A stretch of 64,000 bases of DNA from Clostridium_AQ sp900552125 (GTDB lineage: Bacteria; Bacillota_I; Bacilli_A; Erysipelotrichales; Erysipelotrichaceae): the NCBI GenBank assembly GCA_037892765.1, contig JBBKBW010000011.1; one strand, given 5' to 3'. Below are positions 42,189 through 50,272 of the stretch, one piece after another (the first letter of the stretch is position 1; the number at the start of each line of letters is the position of its first letter). A program made the position numbers and the translations under genes. The notes under the pieces are model-generated. The model was not told where the DNA came from, ran no database searches, and saw nothing but the letters and a program-made list of their open reading frames with translations.

Positions 42189-45118
42189 TATGCTTTCACC
42201 TCTTCTTTATCTATCATGTGGATTGCATCCTGTAAGTTGACTTTCAATAACTGAGATACACCATTCTGCTGCATGGTAACTCCATATAGTGCATCACATT
42301 GCGCCATAGTACCTGGACGATGAGTTACGACAATAAACTGACTTTCCCCACGAAATCTGGTAATATATTTCGCAAAGCGTTCTACATTTGCCTGATCTAA
42401 AGCTGCTTCTACCTCATCAAAGATACATAAAGGCATTGTTCGTGCTTTTAAAATAGAGAATAATACACATATAGCAATCAGACTTTTCTCGCCACCGCTA
42501 AACAAGCGGATATTCTGAACATTCTTGCCTGGCGGCTGTACATCAATGTCAATTCCTGTATTTAAAACATCCTCTGGATCAACCATGAACAATTTAGCTC
42601 TTCCTCCGCCAAATAAAGCACGGAATACATCGTTTAAATGATGATTGATTCGATCAAACATTTCTTTAAACTGCTGAATCATAATATCATCCATCTCATC
42701 GATTGCCTCTAATATCTTATCCTTGGCGGCTAATAAATCATCTCGCTGTTTGCTTAAGAAGGCAAAACGTTCATTAACTTCCTGATATTCCTTAGGAGCA
42801 TCTAGATTAACATTTCCTAAGGATGCGATTTCCTGACGCAATTCTACAACCTGTTTACGTGCCTGCACCATATCTAATTCAGCTTTTTGCCCTTGGGCAT
42901 ATTCAAAAGTCATCTCATAGGTAGTACTTAATCGTTCCATCGTACTATCTAGCTTTGTCTCTGCTTTAGCTTGAGCAATTTCAACTTCTCGCTGTTCATT
43001 TTGTAACACATTAAGATTTCTGCGCAGCTGTCGAATCTGCACATCTTTTCGTTCTACTTCACTTCCTGCTTTCATTCTTCTTTCACGCTTGCTCTTCATT
43101 TTTGAGCTCACTTCATCTAAACGAGAATGAAGATTGCTAAGTTTTACAACGATATCATCTTCTGCCCATTCACTATCATTCTCTTCTTCTTTTGGAGCAA
43201 TCTGTTCATAATCAGATTTTAATCGATCATATTTAGCCCATTTAGCTTTTACAATAGGATCTAACTGAGCACTGGATATTTGTGCCTGTACTAAACGTGC
43301 ATTGCATTCTTCTTTTTTATTCTGAAGACCATAGAGCTGATTCTTCAGCCCTTCTACCTTCATATTCTGACCTTCCAGACTTTGCATAACCTGATGCAAT
43401 TCTTTTTGAATGGTCAATGGAGTTGAGGCATTTTTATTTTTACCACCTGTCATACTACCGCCACGATTAACAATATCTCCATCTAATGTAACGATTTTAT
43501 ATTGAAAGCGCAGCATCTTCGCAACTTCATTCGCATGAACTAATGTGTCCACAATAACAACATTCCCAAATAAAGATTCTTTAAGAGCATCAAACTGTGC
43601 ATCATTTTCTACGAAATCACTCGCAACCCCAAGAAAACCAGCGCAGTTTTCTGCCAGCATACGATGTTCTTTCGCCATAAATCGTGGCTTCATCACAGTT
43701 AATGGTAAGAATGTTGCTCTACCTGACTGGTTCTTTTTCAAAAAGGAAATTGCATGACGAGCTGCTTCTTCATCTTTTGTGACAATATGATACATCGCAC
43801 CGCCTAAAGCATTAGATATAGCAACCTCATAATTCATCATTGGTTTAAAAATCTGTGACACAACACCTAAAATATTTGGTAGCCCAGCATCAAGTACTGA
43901 TTTTACTGCCTGCTGATGATTAAAAGGCTGTTTTGCTAAATTTTCTAATACTGCTTTACGATTTTCTAAACGATTCAAGATTGCATTTGCCTGTGTTGTT
44001 TCCTGAGAACAGAAAGAAACATCATGTTCAATATTAGCTAATTGTTCTTTTAATAATGCAATATCTGTTTCTAAATCTTTAAGACGTTTAGATCGATCTT
44101 CATACTCATAATGTGCTTCCTGCATCATAGCCTTTAATTCTTTTGCTTTCTGTGCATTACTTGCATGTTCAATTGCATATTTTCGTTTCTCGTCTATCTC
44201 TATTTTACGGGTTTCTAGTATACGTGATTCTTCTGATAGTTTCGCATACTCTTCCTGCAGCTGATTCACTTCTTTATCTAAGCGATACATTTCATTGCGC
44301 AATTCCGTATTTTTCAAATCTTCAACCTGAATTGTCGTTTCATGCATAGCTTTTTCACTATCTAAATCAAATGCTTTTTTCTTAAGAATTTCAATTTCTT
44401 CCATCAGCTTTTCTATCTCATCTACTAAAACACTGACTTCGATTACTTCCAGCTGTTTCTTTTTCTCTAAATAAGTTTCTGCCTTTTTAGCCTGACGTTT
44501 TAAAGGATTCACTTGTCGTTCCAGTTCTATAATAATATCCTCTAAACGACTAAGATTATCTTGTGTACGATTTAATTTCGATAAAGATTCATTCTTTCTC
44601 TTTTTATATTTGGCAACCCCTGCGGCTTCTTCAAACAAAGCTCTTCTCTCTTCAGGTTTTGCATCCGCAAATGCAGAAATATTCCCCTGAGAAATAATTG
44701 ATAAGGAATCTCTTCCCAACCCTGTATCCATTACAAGGTTTAAAATATCTTTTAAACGACAAGGAGTACGATTAATAAAATATTCTCCCTCTCCGCTTTG
44801 TCTATGTAAGCGACGTGTAACTTCTACTTCTTCAAACTCTACATTTAAAATATGACGAGAGTTATCAAACACTAATGTAACTTCCGCCATATTCACAGCT
44901 TTTCGTTCCGTAGAACCACTGAAAATGACATCACTCATATTATTTCCACGCAAAGACTTTACACTTTGTTCTCCAAGAACCCAGCGGATTGCATCATTAA
45001 TATTACTCTTTCCGCATCCATTTGGTCCTACGATTCCAATAACATCCGAGTCAAAAGTGATAATGGATTTGTCCGCAAAGGATTTAAACCCTTGTAGTTC
45101 AATACGTTTTAAAAACAT
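42188..45118 (-). CDS. smc: Chromosome partition protein SMC (short-arm form)
   Basis: The 976-residue ATPase of the SMC-ScpAB condensin organises and segregates chromosomes. The N-terminal head has MFLKRIELQGFKSFADKS and Walker A GPNGCGKSN, with a Q-loop LGEQSVKSLRG. A coiled coil runs to about 400, the hinge (NILGVVSQIF..., NALGGAMYHIV, GRATFLPL) lies around 415-560, a second coil follows, and the C-terminal head has signature LFSGGEKSLIA and Walker B LCIFDEVEAALD. Typical bacterial SMCs have about 1180 residues, so the arms are shorter. The ATG at 45118 follows GGAGGCTCTT and gives the canonical start; the longer frame adds 13 unlikely residues. Confidence 0.94.
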   Translation of the reverse strand: MFLKRIELQGFKSFADKSIITFDSDVIGIVGPNGCGKSNINDAIRWVLGEQSVKSLRGNNMSDVIFSGSTERKAVNMAEVTLVFDNSRHILNVEFEEVEVTRRLHRQSGEGEYFINRTPCRLKDILNLVMDTGLGRDSLSIISQGNISAFADAKPEERRALFEEAAGVAKYKKRKNESLSKLNRTQDNLSRLEDIIIELERQVNPLKRQAKKAETYLEKKKQLEVIEVSVLVDEIEKLMEEIEILKKKAFDLDSEKAMHETTIQVEDLKNTELRNEMYRLDKEVNQLQEEYAKLSEESRILETRKIEIDEKRKYAIEHASNAQKAKELKAMMQEAHYEYEDRSKRLKDLETDIALLKEQLANIEHDVSFCSQETTQANAILNRLENRKAVLENLAKQPFNHQQAVKSVLDAGLPNILGVVSQIFKPMMNYEVAISNALGGAMYHIVTKDEEAARHAISFLKKNQSGRATFLPLTVMKPRFMAKEHRMLAENCAGFLGVASDFVENDAQFDALKESLFGNVVIVDTLVHANEVAKMLRFQYKIVTLDGDIVNRGGSMTGGKNKNASTPLTIQKELHQVMQSLEGQNMKVEGLKNQLYGLQNKKEECNARLVQAQISSAQLDPIVKAKWAKYDRLKSDYEQIAPKEEENDSEWAEDDIVVKLSNLHSRLDEVSSKMKSKRERRMKAGSEVERKDVQIRQLRRNLNVLQNEQREVEIAQAKAETKLDSTMERLSTTYEMTFEYAQGQKAELDMVQARKQVVELRQEIASLGNVNLDAPKEYQEVNERFAFLSKQRDDLLAAKDKILEAIDEMDDIMIQQFKEMFDRINHHLNDVFRALFGGGRAKLFMVDPEDVLNTGIDIDVQPPGKNVQNIRLFSGGEKSLIAICVLFSILKARTMPLCIFDEVEAALDQANVERFAKYITRFRGESQFIVVTHRPGTMAQCDALYGVTMQQNGVSQLLKVNLQDAIHMIDKEEVKA

Positions 45119-45162
45119 AAGAGCCTCCAATCTTTTGCTAAATTCTGCAAATACCAATGGGT

Positions 45163-45171
45163 ATTATATCA
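45163..45171 (-). promoter_or_regulatory. Extended -10 promoter for the smc operon
   Basis: TGATATAAT on the minus strand lies about 45 bases upstream of the smc start. Confidence 0.5.
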
Positions 45172-45336
45172 TATCTTTAACTTTAAAGCATTAAAACTTC
45201 GCAACTATTCCATCTTTTTTATCATTTTAAATAAAATTTACATATATTGATATAGAATTACGATATATTATTATTAAGTATTCAATACTAAATTATTAAG
45301 TTTTCTTCACAAAATGAAGGAATCGGGCAAAAAACA

Positions 45337-45365
45337 TTGCAATCCACTTTTGTTTGTATTATACT
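45337..45365 (+). promoter_or_regulatory. Promoter of the hemolysin-III-like gene
   Basis: TTGCAA (-35, 45337-45342), a 17-base spacer and TATACT (-10, 45360-45365) lie upstream of a GGAGGTGG ribosome site. Confidence 0.7.
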
Positions 45366-45390
45366 GTCATAGAAAACGGAGGTGGTTCTT

Positions 45391-46044
45391 TTGAAAGAAA
45401 AAACTATGAGAGATATGTTTCGATTAGGATTTGGTGAAGAAGTAACCAACTGTATAACACATGGTGTTATGGCTTTTTTATGTATTATATTTCTTCCAAT
45501 AGCTGCAATATACTCATATTTAAAAGGTGGTGCTATTCTTGCGACAGGTATTTCCATCTTTATCCTATGTTTATTCTTAATGTTTTTAGTCTCTACACTA
45601 TATCATTGTATGCCATTTGGAAGCACACATAAATATGTTTTTAGAAAACTTGACCACATCTGTATTTACTTTGCGATTGCTGGAAGCTACACTCCAGTAG
45701 CTCTTACCCTTATTGGAGGATGGCAAGGATATCTTATTCTTGCAATAGAATGGAGTGCTGTTCTTGGCGGCGTCTTATTAAAAGCCATTAGCAGTAAAAG
45801 TTATCCGAAACTATCCATGACAATCTATATGATCATGGGCTGGACCGCTATATTTTTCCTTCCGACTTTATTATCTAAAGCATCTATTCCTTTTCTTGCT
45901 TTAATTATTGCAGGAGGATTAATGTATACGATTGGCGCATTCTTTTATGGGAAGCCAGATCACAAATATTTCCATTCAATTTGGCATTTCTGTATCAATA
46001 TTGCGAGCATACTACATATTATCGCTATTGTATTTGTAATGTAA
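45391..46044 (+). CDS. Hemolysin III / PAQR-family membrane protein
   Basis: The 217-residue protein has seven predicted membrane helices and HlyIII family motifs: EEVTNCITHGVMAFLC near the start, STLYHCMPFG, FRKLDHICIYFAIAGSYTPV and the C-terminal FHSIWHFCIN. The conserved His/Ser/Asp set suggests a metal-dependent hydrolase of the PAQR/CREST group; haemolytic activity is not implied. The start is TTG at 45391, five bases after GGAGGTGG. It is a single gene with its own promoter and terminator. Confidence 0.87.
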   Translation: MKEKTMRDMFRLGFGEEVTNCITHGVMAFLCIIFLPIAAIYSYLKGGAILATGISIFILCLFLMFLVSTLYHCMPFGSTHKYVFRKLDHICIYFAIAGSYTPVALTLIGGWQGYLILAIEWSAVLGGVLLKAISSKSYPKLSMTIYMIMGWTAIFFLPTLLSKASIPFLALIIAGGLMYTIGAFFYGKPDHKYFHSIWHFCINIASILHIIAIVFVM

Positions 46045-46074
46045 AAAGTAACGACTCTTTTGCCGTTACTTTTT
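46043..46074. terminator. Bidirectional terminator between hlyIII-like and NUDIX genes
   Basis: AAAAGTAACG pairs with CGTTACTTTT around an 11-base loop. T runs on both strands let it serve both convergent units. Confidence 0.8.
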
Positions 46075-46097
46075 TTGTACCTATTTATCTAATTACT

Positions 46098-46528
46098 TTA
46101 AAACTTCTTTCCATTCCTTGTTTTCTTTATATAAAAATATTCACTTACATGATCTTCTAAAAAAATTTCCAACATAGTTTCCATGCCTTCTGCCATATGC
46201 ATTTGTTTCATTTCAGACACATCCACCCAAAATACATTTCCTTCATCTGATGGAGTTAAAGTTCCTTCAAATTTATCTGTTTTATATAATAACACAATAT
46301 ATCTTGAACCATCCTCATTTATCCAATCCTTAACTCCACACAATTTAGGCGAAGAAATCTTTAAGCCAGTTTCTTCTAGCACTTCTCGAATAACTGCATT
46401 GTTAAATGATTCTTTTTTCAACGTGCCCACCAGGAAATGTAATCCCTGGCCAATCTGGATTAACTCTATCTTGAACCGTCATAGACCATGCACATATTTG
46501 ATATCGTAGCATTCACTGTTTGCTCCAT
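46098..46528 (-). pseudogene. NUDIX hydrolase, broken by two frameshifts
   Basis: A NUDIX gene (probably an 8-oxo-dGTP diphosphatase-like MutT protein) is split over three frames. Segment 1 starts at the ATG 46528 after GAGGTTGAAT and reads MEQTVNATISNMCMVYDGSR then stops. Segment 2 in another frame gives VQDRVNPDWPGITFPGGHVEK. Segment 3, from about 46413, gives ESFNNAVIREVLEETGL and runs to the end. Together they make a NUDIX box (G-x5-E-x7-REVLEETGL), interrupted in its first half where a GG would restore the frame. Another few bases appear lost at the first junction. Sequencing error is possible. The gene lies 29 bases after a GNAT gene and is likely the last of a three-gene set. Confidence 0.8.
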
Positions 46529-46557
46529 ATTCAACCTCTTAATACAATATTTTATAT

Positions 46558-47109
46558 CTAACAACTTTCTTTCTGCATCCATTCATCTTTTAAAACTCCA
46601 TATTTCATAGAATCCCAATATTGATTCTGATAATATCTTACTTTTCGGATTCGACCCTCCAGTTTTAGTGATAGCCTTTCTGCTAATTTCATCATACGTA
46701 TATTACCCGACCATGTCGTACATCCTATTCTTTTGATATATGGATATAAATCAAATAAATAAGAAATCCATAATTCGCATGCAATTCGTCCTATTCCTTT
46801 TCCCCATGTTGCACTCCGATATATACAGATACCAAATTCAAGCCAGTGCTTTAAATTCCCATCTTCAAATCCTGCTGTAATCATACCTACAATTTCTCCA
46901 TCATACAATAAGACAGCCTTTAGTGGATGTTCTACATAGTATTCTTTTGCCATCTTTTCAAATTCTTCCCATGTATAAATTGGATCATGAAAGTAAGGAC
47001 CATTCCAATTCATCCATTCTAGATCATCATGATAAGAAACCTTCCATAATATGGATAAATCCTCTTCCTGTATATTTCGAATCGTTACTTTATCATATTT
47101 AAGTTCCAT
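46558..47109 (-). CDS. GNAT family N-acetyltransferase (RimJ/RimL-like)
   Basis: The 183-residue protein resembles the RimJ/RimL-type Acetyltransf_3 group: TIRNIQEEDLSILWKVSYHD at the N-terminus, LKHWLEFGICIYRSATWGKGIGRIACELWISYLF with the acetyl-CoA-binding WGKGIGRI turn, and the C-terminal MMKLAERLSLKLEGRIRKVRYYQNQYWDSMKYGVL pattern (seen as LKLEGRIRKV and YWDSMKYGVL). Such proteins acetylate amino groups of proteins or small molecules. Substrate unknown. It overlaps the upstream MerR-methyltransferase gene by 11 bases, so the two are translationally coupled. Confidence 0.85.
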   Translation of the reverse strand: MELKYDKVTIRNIQEEDLSILWKVSYHDDLEWMNWNGPYFHDPIYTWEEFEKMAKEYYVEHPLKAVLLYDGEIVGMITAGFEDGNLKHWLEFGICIYRSATWGKGIGRIACELWISYLFDLYPYIKRIGCTTWSGNIRMMKLAERLSLKLEGRIRKVRYYQNQYWDSMKYGVLKDEWMQKESC

Positions 47110-48127
47110 TTTTCTTCACCTTCTTTGCGACTATTATCCACATAATTTCATCCACCTGTTTCATGGTACAGTGAAAACCTTTTTGCTGAAAGTGATTCTC
47201 TAAACTATCTAAAAGTGCGAAATGTTCGTCATGTAATTCTTTTTGCTGTAAAGGAGTGCATTGTTTCTCATAGGTATCTTTAGCACTCTGATTTTTAAAC
47301 ATTACATCTCCTAAAATACATAATCCATCCTCTTTTAGCACCCTGCTTATTTCCTCAATTACTTGAGCTTGATCTCTCTCATGACAATGGTGAAATGCAT
47401 AAGCACTAATGATTGCATCTATTTCATGATTAGAAAACGGAAGCTCTAGAAAGTGTCCTAAACGTAATGGCACATTCGGCAATTTCTTCTTACATATATG
47501 ACACATCGATAATGAGGGTTCTACGCCAATAACCTCAGCATTTGGATAACAATCTATGATACGTTTTGTCAAATTCCCTGTTCCTATTCCTATCTCTGCA
47601 ATTTTTCCATTCGAAGGTAGTTCTTTCACACAGGCATTTAATACTTCATCATAATGTACATAAAAAGGCAGACCTTTTGAATGTATTTGAATACTTTCGT
47701 TATATGTTTCTGCCCATTCATCAAAACTCCATTCATCTATCCAATCTCGGCTTTCTAACATTACGTCACGCATATAGGGAATACAATCTGTTTGTTCTTC
47801 AATCAATAAAGAATTTATACATTGTAATAAACAATCCTGTATCTGATTACATAAACGTATTTTTTTATTGATATATTCATATTGTTTTACAAAAATATCT
47901 AACGTATTATCGTCTTTATTCATCATTGAGGCAATTGCATCAATTGAAAAATTAAACTTTCTATATAATACAATCATCTGTGCCTTTGATAATTCTAAAA
48001 CATCATACTGACGATATCCATTCTCTAAGCGTTTTGGCTGTAACAATCCCTTCTTTTCATAAAAACGTAATGCATTTTCACTAATACCTAATATTCCTGC
48101 AGCTTCTTTGATACTATATGTTTTCAT
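47099..48127 (-). CDS. MerR regulator fused to SAM-dependent methyltransferase
   Basis: The 342-residue product has an N-terminal MerR winged helix (about 1-72: YSIKEAAGILGISENALRFYEKKGL then RQYDVLELSKAQMI), a linking helix, and a class I methyltransferase (about 155-335) with SAM motif AEIGIGTGNL (177-186), acidic VIGVEPS, and AISAYAFHHC plus ISRVLKEDG. The fusion suggests a sensor that both regulates and modifies a small molecule, but neither the ligand nor the methyl acceptor can be read from sequence. The ATG at 48127 follows AAGGTGATTTTA. Upstream lies a MerR-type promoter with a 19-base spacer. Confidence 0.85.
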   Translation of the reverse strand: MKTYSIKEAAGILGISENALRFYEKKGLLQPKRLENGYRQYDVLELSKAQMIVLYRKFNFSIDAIASMMNKDDNTLDIFVKQYEYINKKIRLCNQIQDCLLQCINSLLIEEQTDCIPYMRDVMLESRDWIDEWSFDEWAETYNESIQIHSKGLPFYVHYDEVLNACVKELPSNGKIAEIGIGTGNLTKRIIDCYPNAEVIGVEPSLSMCHICKKKLPNVPLRLGHFLELPFSNHEIDAIISAYAFHHCHERDQAQVIEEISRVLKEDGLCILGDVMFKNQSAKDTYEKQCTPLQQKELHDEHFALLDSLENHFQQKGFHCTMKQVDEIMWIIVAKKVKKNGT

Positions 48128-48146
48128 TAAAATCACCTTCTTCATT

Positions 48147-48177
48147 AGTATAAAGGTTCACCTTAGGTAAAGGTCAA
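48147..48177 (-). promoter_or_regulatory. MerR-type promoter/operator with 19-bp spacer
   Basis: TTGACC (-35, 48172-48177) and TATACT (-10, 48147-48152) are 19 bases apart, the abnormal spacing typical of MerR-activated promoters. The spacer contains the dyad TTTACC-TAA-GGTGAA plus flanking ACCTT. It directly precedes the MerR-methyltransferase gene, so autoregulation is likely. Confidence 0.7.
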
Positions 48178-48224
48178 TCTCTTTTAGAGATTATAACAAA
48201 AAATCACCTAATTAAATAAACTAT

Positions 48225-48271
48225 TCAAAAATAATAAACCCTCTCATCTAAATAATCTAGATAAGAGGGTC
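48225..48271 (-). terminator. Terminator after the GIY-YIG gene
   Basis: On the minus strand ACCCTCTTATCTA pairs over 13 bp (one U-G) with TAGATGAGAGGGT around a 7-base loop, followed by TTATTATTTTTG. Confidence 0.85.
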
Positions 48272-48281
48272 TCATAATTTC

Positions 48282-48581
48282 TCATTTATTTGTATAGGCT
48301 TTGATTAGCCTAATTTTATCCTGTCTCTTTAATTGCTTGATTTCATATTCTCGACGCATTGCTGATTGTTTATCATTGAAAGTTTCAAAATAATACAGCT
48401 CTAAAGGGCGATGACTTTTAGTATAACGCGCTCCTTTGCCAATAGCATGCATATAAAAACGATGGCGTAGATCTACTGTCCAACCTGTATAATAGCTTTC
48501 ATCTTCACAGCGAAGCACATATACATAATACCCTTTATTGTATGGAATCAATGGATAAATTTTTGATGAATTCTTTGACAT
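48282..48581 (-). CDS. GIY-YIG endonuclease-domain protein (UPF0213)
   Basis: The 99-residue protein carries a GIY-YIG fold: YYVYVLRCEDESYYTGWT (residues about 18-35; GIY replaced by YVY and YIG by YTG, as in UPF0213/YazA), RHRFYMHAIGKGARYTKSHRP, and YFETFNDKQSAMRREYEIKQLKR with the catalytic Arg and Glu. Cellular role is unclear. The ATG overlaps the flavodoxin gene by 47 bases. A later start (TTG at codon 11) would fit family length too; neither has a good ribosome site, so the N-terminus is uncertain. Confidence 0.8.
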   Translation of the reverse strand: MSKNSSKIYPLIPYNKGYYVYVLRCEDESYYTGWTVDLRHRFYMHAIGKGARYTKSHRPLELYYFETFNDKQSAMRREYEIKQLKRQDKIRLIKAYTNK

Positions 48582-49050
48582 TTATCAAATCCTGTTCATC
48601 TGGGTGTGATTTCCCTTTTTCATAGTTTTCTAGCTGCTGCTTCATATGTTCATCATCCGGATGATCAATAATCATCTTCTGATAACGCTGAATAACTGCA
48701 TCATTAACAGCTCCCTGACAAAGAAAATGTCCAATGATCCGATTATCCATCACATTACTTTCTACTCGCTGTTTAACCATTGAATAGTAACCTGTATTTT
48801 CACCAGCACCTAGTGTTCCGAAAAATACAATTTTCTTATCTTTCATCATTTGCAGAACTTTTTGTGTCACAGGATCCACGTTGCCTTTATCTACCCAATA
48901 ACCGATATAAAAAATATCATAATCATGTATCCTATCTTCTATAAAATCCTGTGTCTTCATAAATGCTACATGAGGAAGTTCTTCATGTATAGCATCAGCT
49001 AATTTTTTTGTGTTTCCAGTAATAGAAGAGTATAAAATTAATTCTTTCAT
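48535..49050 (-). CDS. Flavodoxin-like protein, BilS-type
   Basis: The 171-residue protein has a flavodoxin fold: LILYSSITGNTKKLADAI (FMN phosphate loop SSITGNTKK), GYWVDKGNVDPVTQKVLQMM and FFGTLGAGENTGY. The GYWVDKG motif is characteristic of a group labelled flavodoxin family protein BilS, the partner of a bilirubin reductase in some gut bacteria. No bilR-type gene is nearby, so a general flavin electron-carrier role is safer. It follows sdaA by 19 bases and is the penultimate gene of the operon. Confidence 0.75.
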   Translation of the reverse strand: MKELILYSSITGNTKKLADAIHEELPHVAFMKTQDFIEDRIHDYDIFYIGYWVDKGNVDPVTQKVLQMMKDKKIVFFGTLGAGENTGYYSMVKQRVESNVMDNRIIGHFLCQGAVNDAVIQRYQKMIIDHPDDEHMKQQLENYEKGKSHPDEQDLINVKEFIKNLSIDSIQ

Positions 49051-49069
49051 TGTAATTCCTTCTTTCTCG

Positions 49070-50272
49070 TTATTTTAAAGGGACAACTCTCGCTAATCCT
49101 CCTAGAGATGTTTCTCTTAACTCGATTGGTATTTTTCTTCCAGTATAGTTCATAGTATTAACTACCATATCAAAGCTAACTTTATGTTCCCTTAGTTCAC
49201 TAATTCCCTCCGCAAGGATTGCAGCATCCATAGCTCGCAAAACACCAACTGCATTTCTTTCAATACAAGGAATCATTACATATCCTCCAACAGGATCACA
49301 AGTTAGTCCTAAATGATGTTCAATACCAATTTCAGCCGCATATTCAATTTGTCTAATGGAAAGTCCTCTAAAATAAGCAACCATGGCAGCTCCCATCGCA
49401 ACAGCAGCTCCAATTTCTGCCTGACATCCTCCCTGTGCACCAGATATTGTCGCATTTTCTTTAATAAGATTTCCAAACAATCCTGCAACTTTTAAGCCAT
49501 TACGAATACATTCTTTTGAGTAACCTAAAACCTTATAGTAATAATATACTAAAGATGGCATGATTCCGCTGCTTCCTAAAGTAGGAGCAGTAACAGTTGT
49601 GCTTCCTGAAGCATTTTCTTCACTTGCACTATACGCATAGGCACAAAGCAGTAGTTTTTCCTTTTCTGCCGCACTTTTAGCTTTTTCTGCCTTTTCCCAT
49701 AACTCTTTCGCAATACGCTTCATCTTTAAGTCTCCAGGCAGTAATCCTTCTTTTTTTAGACCTTCATCAACTGTTGAAAGCATCTGCTTCATAATATCAT
49801 CTATGTAATCATCCAAAGGGTCAAAATAATTAACATATTCCCAAAGTTCCATCTCATGTTTTTCACAATATGCTTCAATATCTTTCATAAAGCGATGAGG
49901 ATATACATCTGCCCCTTCTTTGCTTTTTTCTCCTTCGATCTGGATTGCTCCTCCACCAACTGAATATACAGTCCATTCTCCTATTTTTTTATTATCTTCG
50001 CTAAAAGCGGATAACATCATAGTATTCGGATGCTTTAAATCCTTACGTTCTTTAAAGAATACGACACATTCTTTTGGTTTCATTGTTTTGATAATAATAT
50101 AGTCTGTTAAATGTCCTTTTCCTGTTAACGCAAGAGATCCATATAGCTCTGCTTCATAATGATGAGCATCTGGATAACGCTCCTTAAATAAACTTGCTGC
50201 ACGCTGTGGTCCTAGTGTATGTGAGGAAGATGGTCCTGGACCAATTCGATATAATTCTTTCAACGACTTCAT
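49070..50272 (-). CDS. sdaA: L-serine ammonia-lyase, single-chain iron-sulfur type
   Basis: The 400-residue enzyme deaminates L-serine to pyruvate and ammonia. The N-terminal beta-domain has YRIGPGPSSSHTLGPQRAA and LYGSLALTGKGHLTD. The alpha-domain (from about 190) has SGSTTVTAPTLGSSGIMPS and GGCQAEIGAAVAMGAA, and LTCDPVGGYVMIPCIERN, whose cysteines bind the [4Fe-4S] cluster. The two domains are fused in one chain, unlike split sdaAA/sdaAB in B. subtilis. The start overlaps the holA stop by 4 bases, and in Bacillus rpsT lies here instead. Confidence 0.93.
   Translation of the reverse strand: MKSLKELYRIGPGPSSSHTLGPQRAASLFKERYPDAHHYEAELYGSLALTGKGHLTDYIIIKTMKPKECVVFFKERKDLKHPNTMMLSAFSEDNKKIGEWTVYSVGGGAIQIEGEKSKEGADVYPHRFMKDIEAYCEKHEMELWEYVNYFDPLDDYIDDIMKQMLSTVDEGLKKEGLLPGDLKMKRIAKELWEKAEKAKSAAEKEKLLLCAYAYSASEENASGSTTVTAPTLGSSGIMPSLVYYYYKVLGYSKECIRNGLKVAGLFGNLIKENATISGAQGGCQAEIGAAVAMGAAMVAYFRGLSIRQIEYAAEIGIEHHLGLTCDPVGGYVMIPCIERNAVGVLRAMDAAILAEGISELREHKVSFDMVVNTMNYTGRKIPIELRETSLGGLARVVPLK

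Noticed and set aside
45119..45157. N-terminal 13-residue extension of SMC
   Set aside because: The canonical SMC start MFLKRIELQGFKSF with a GGAGG site lies downstream.
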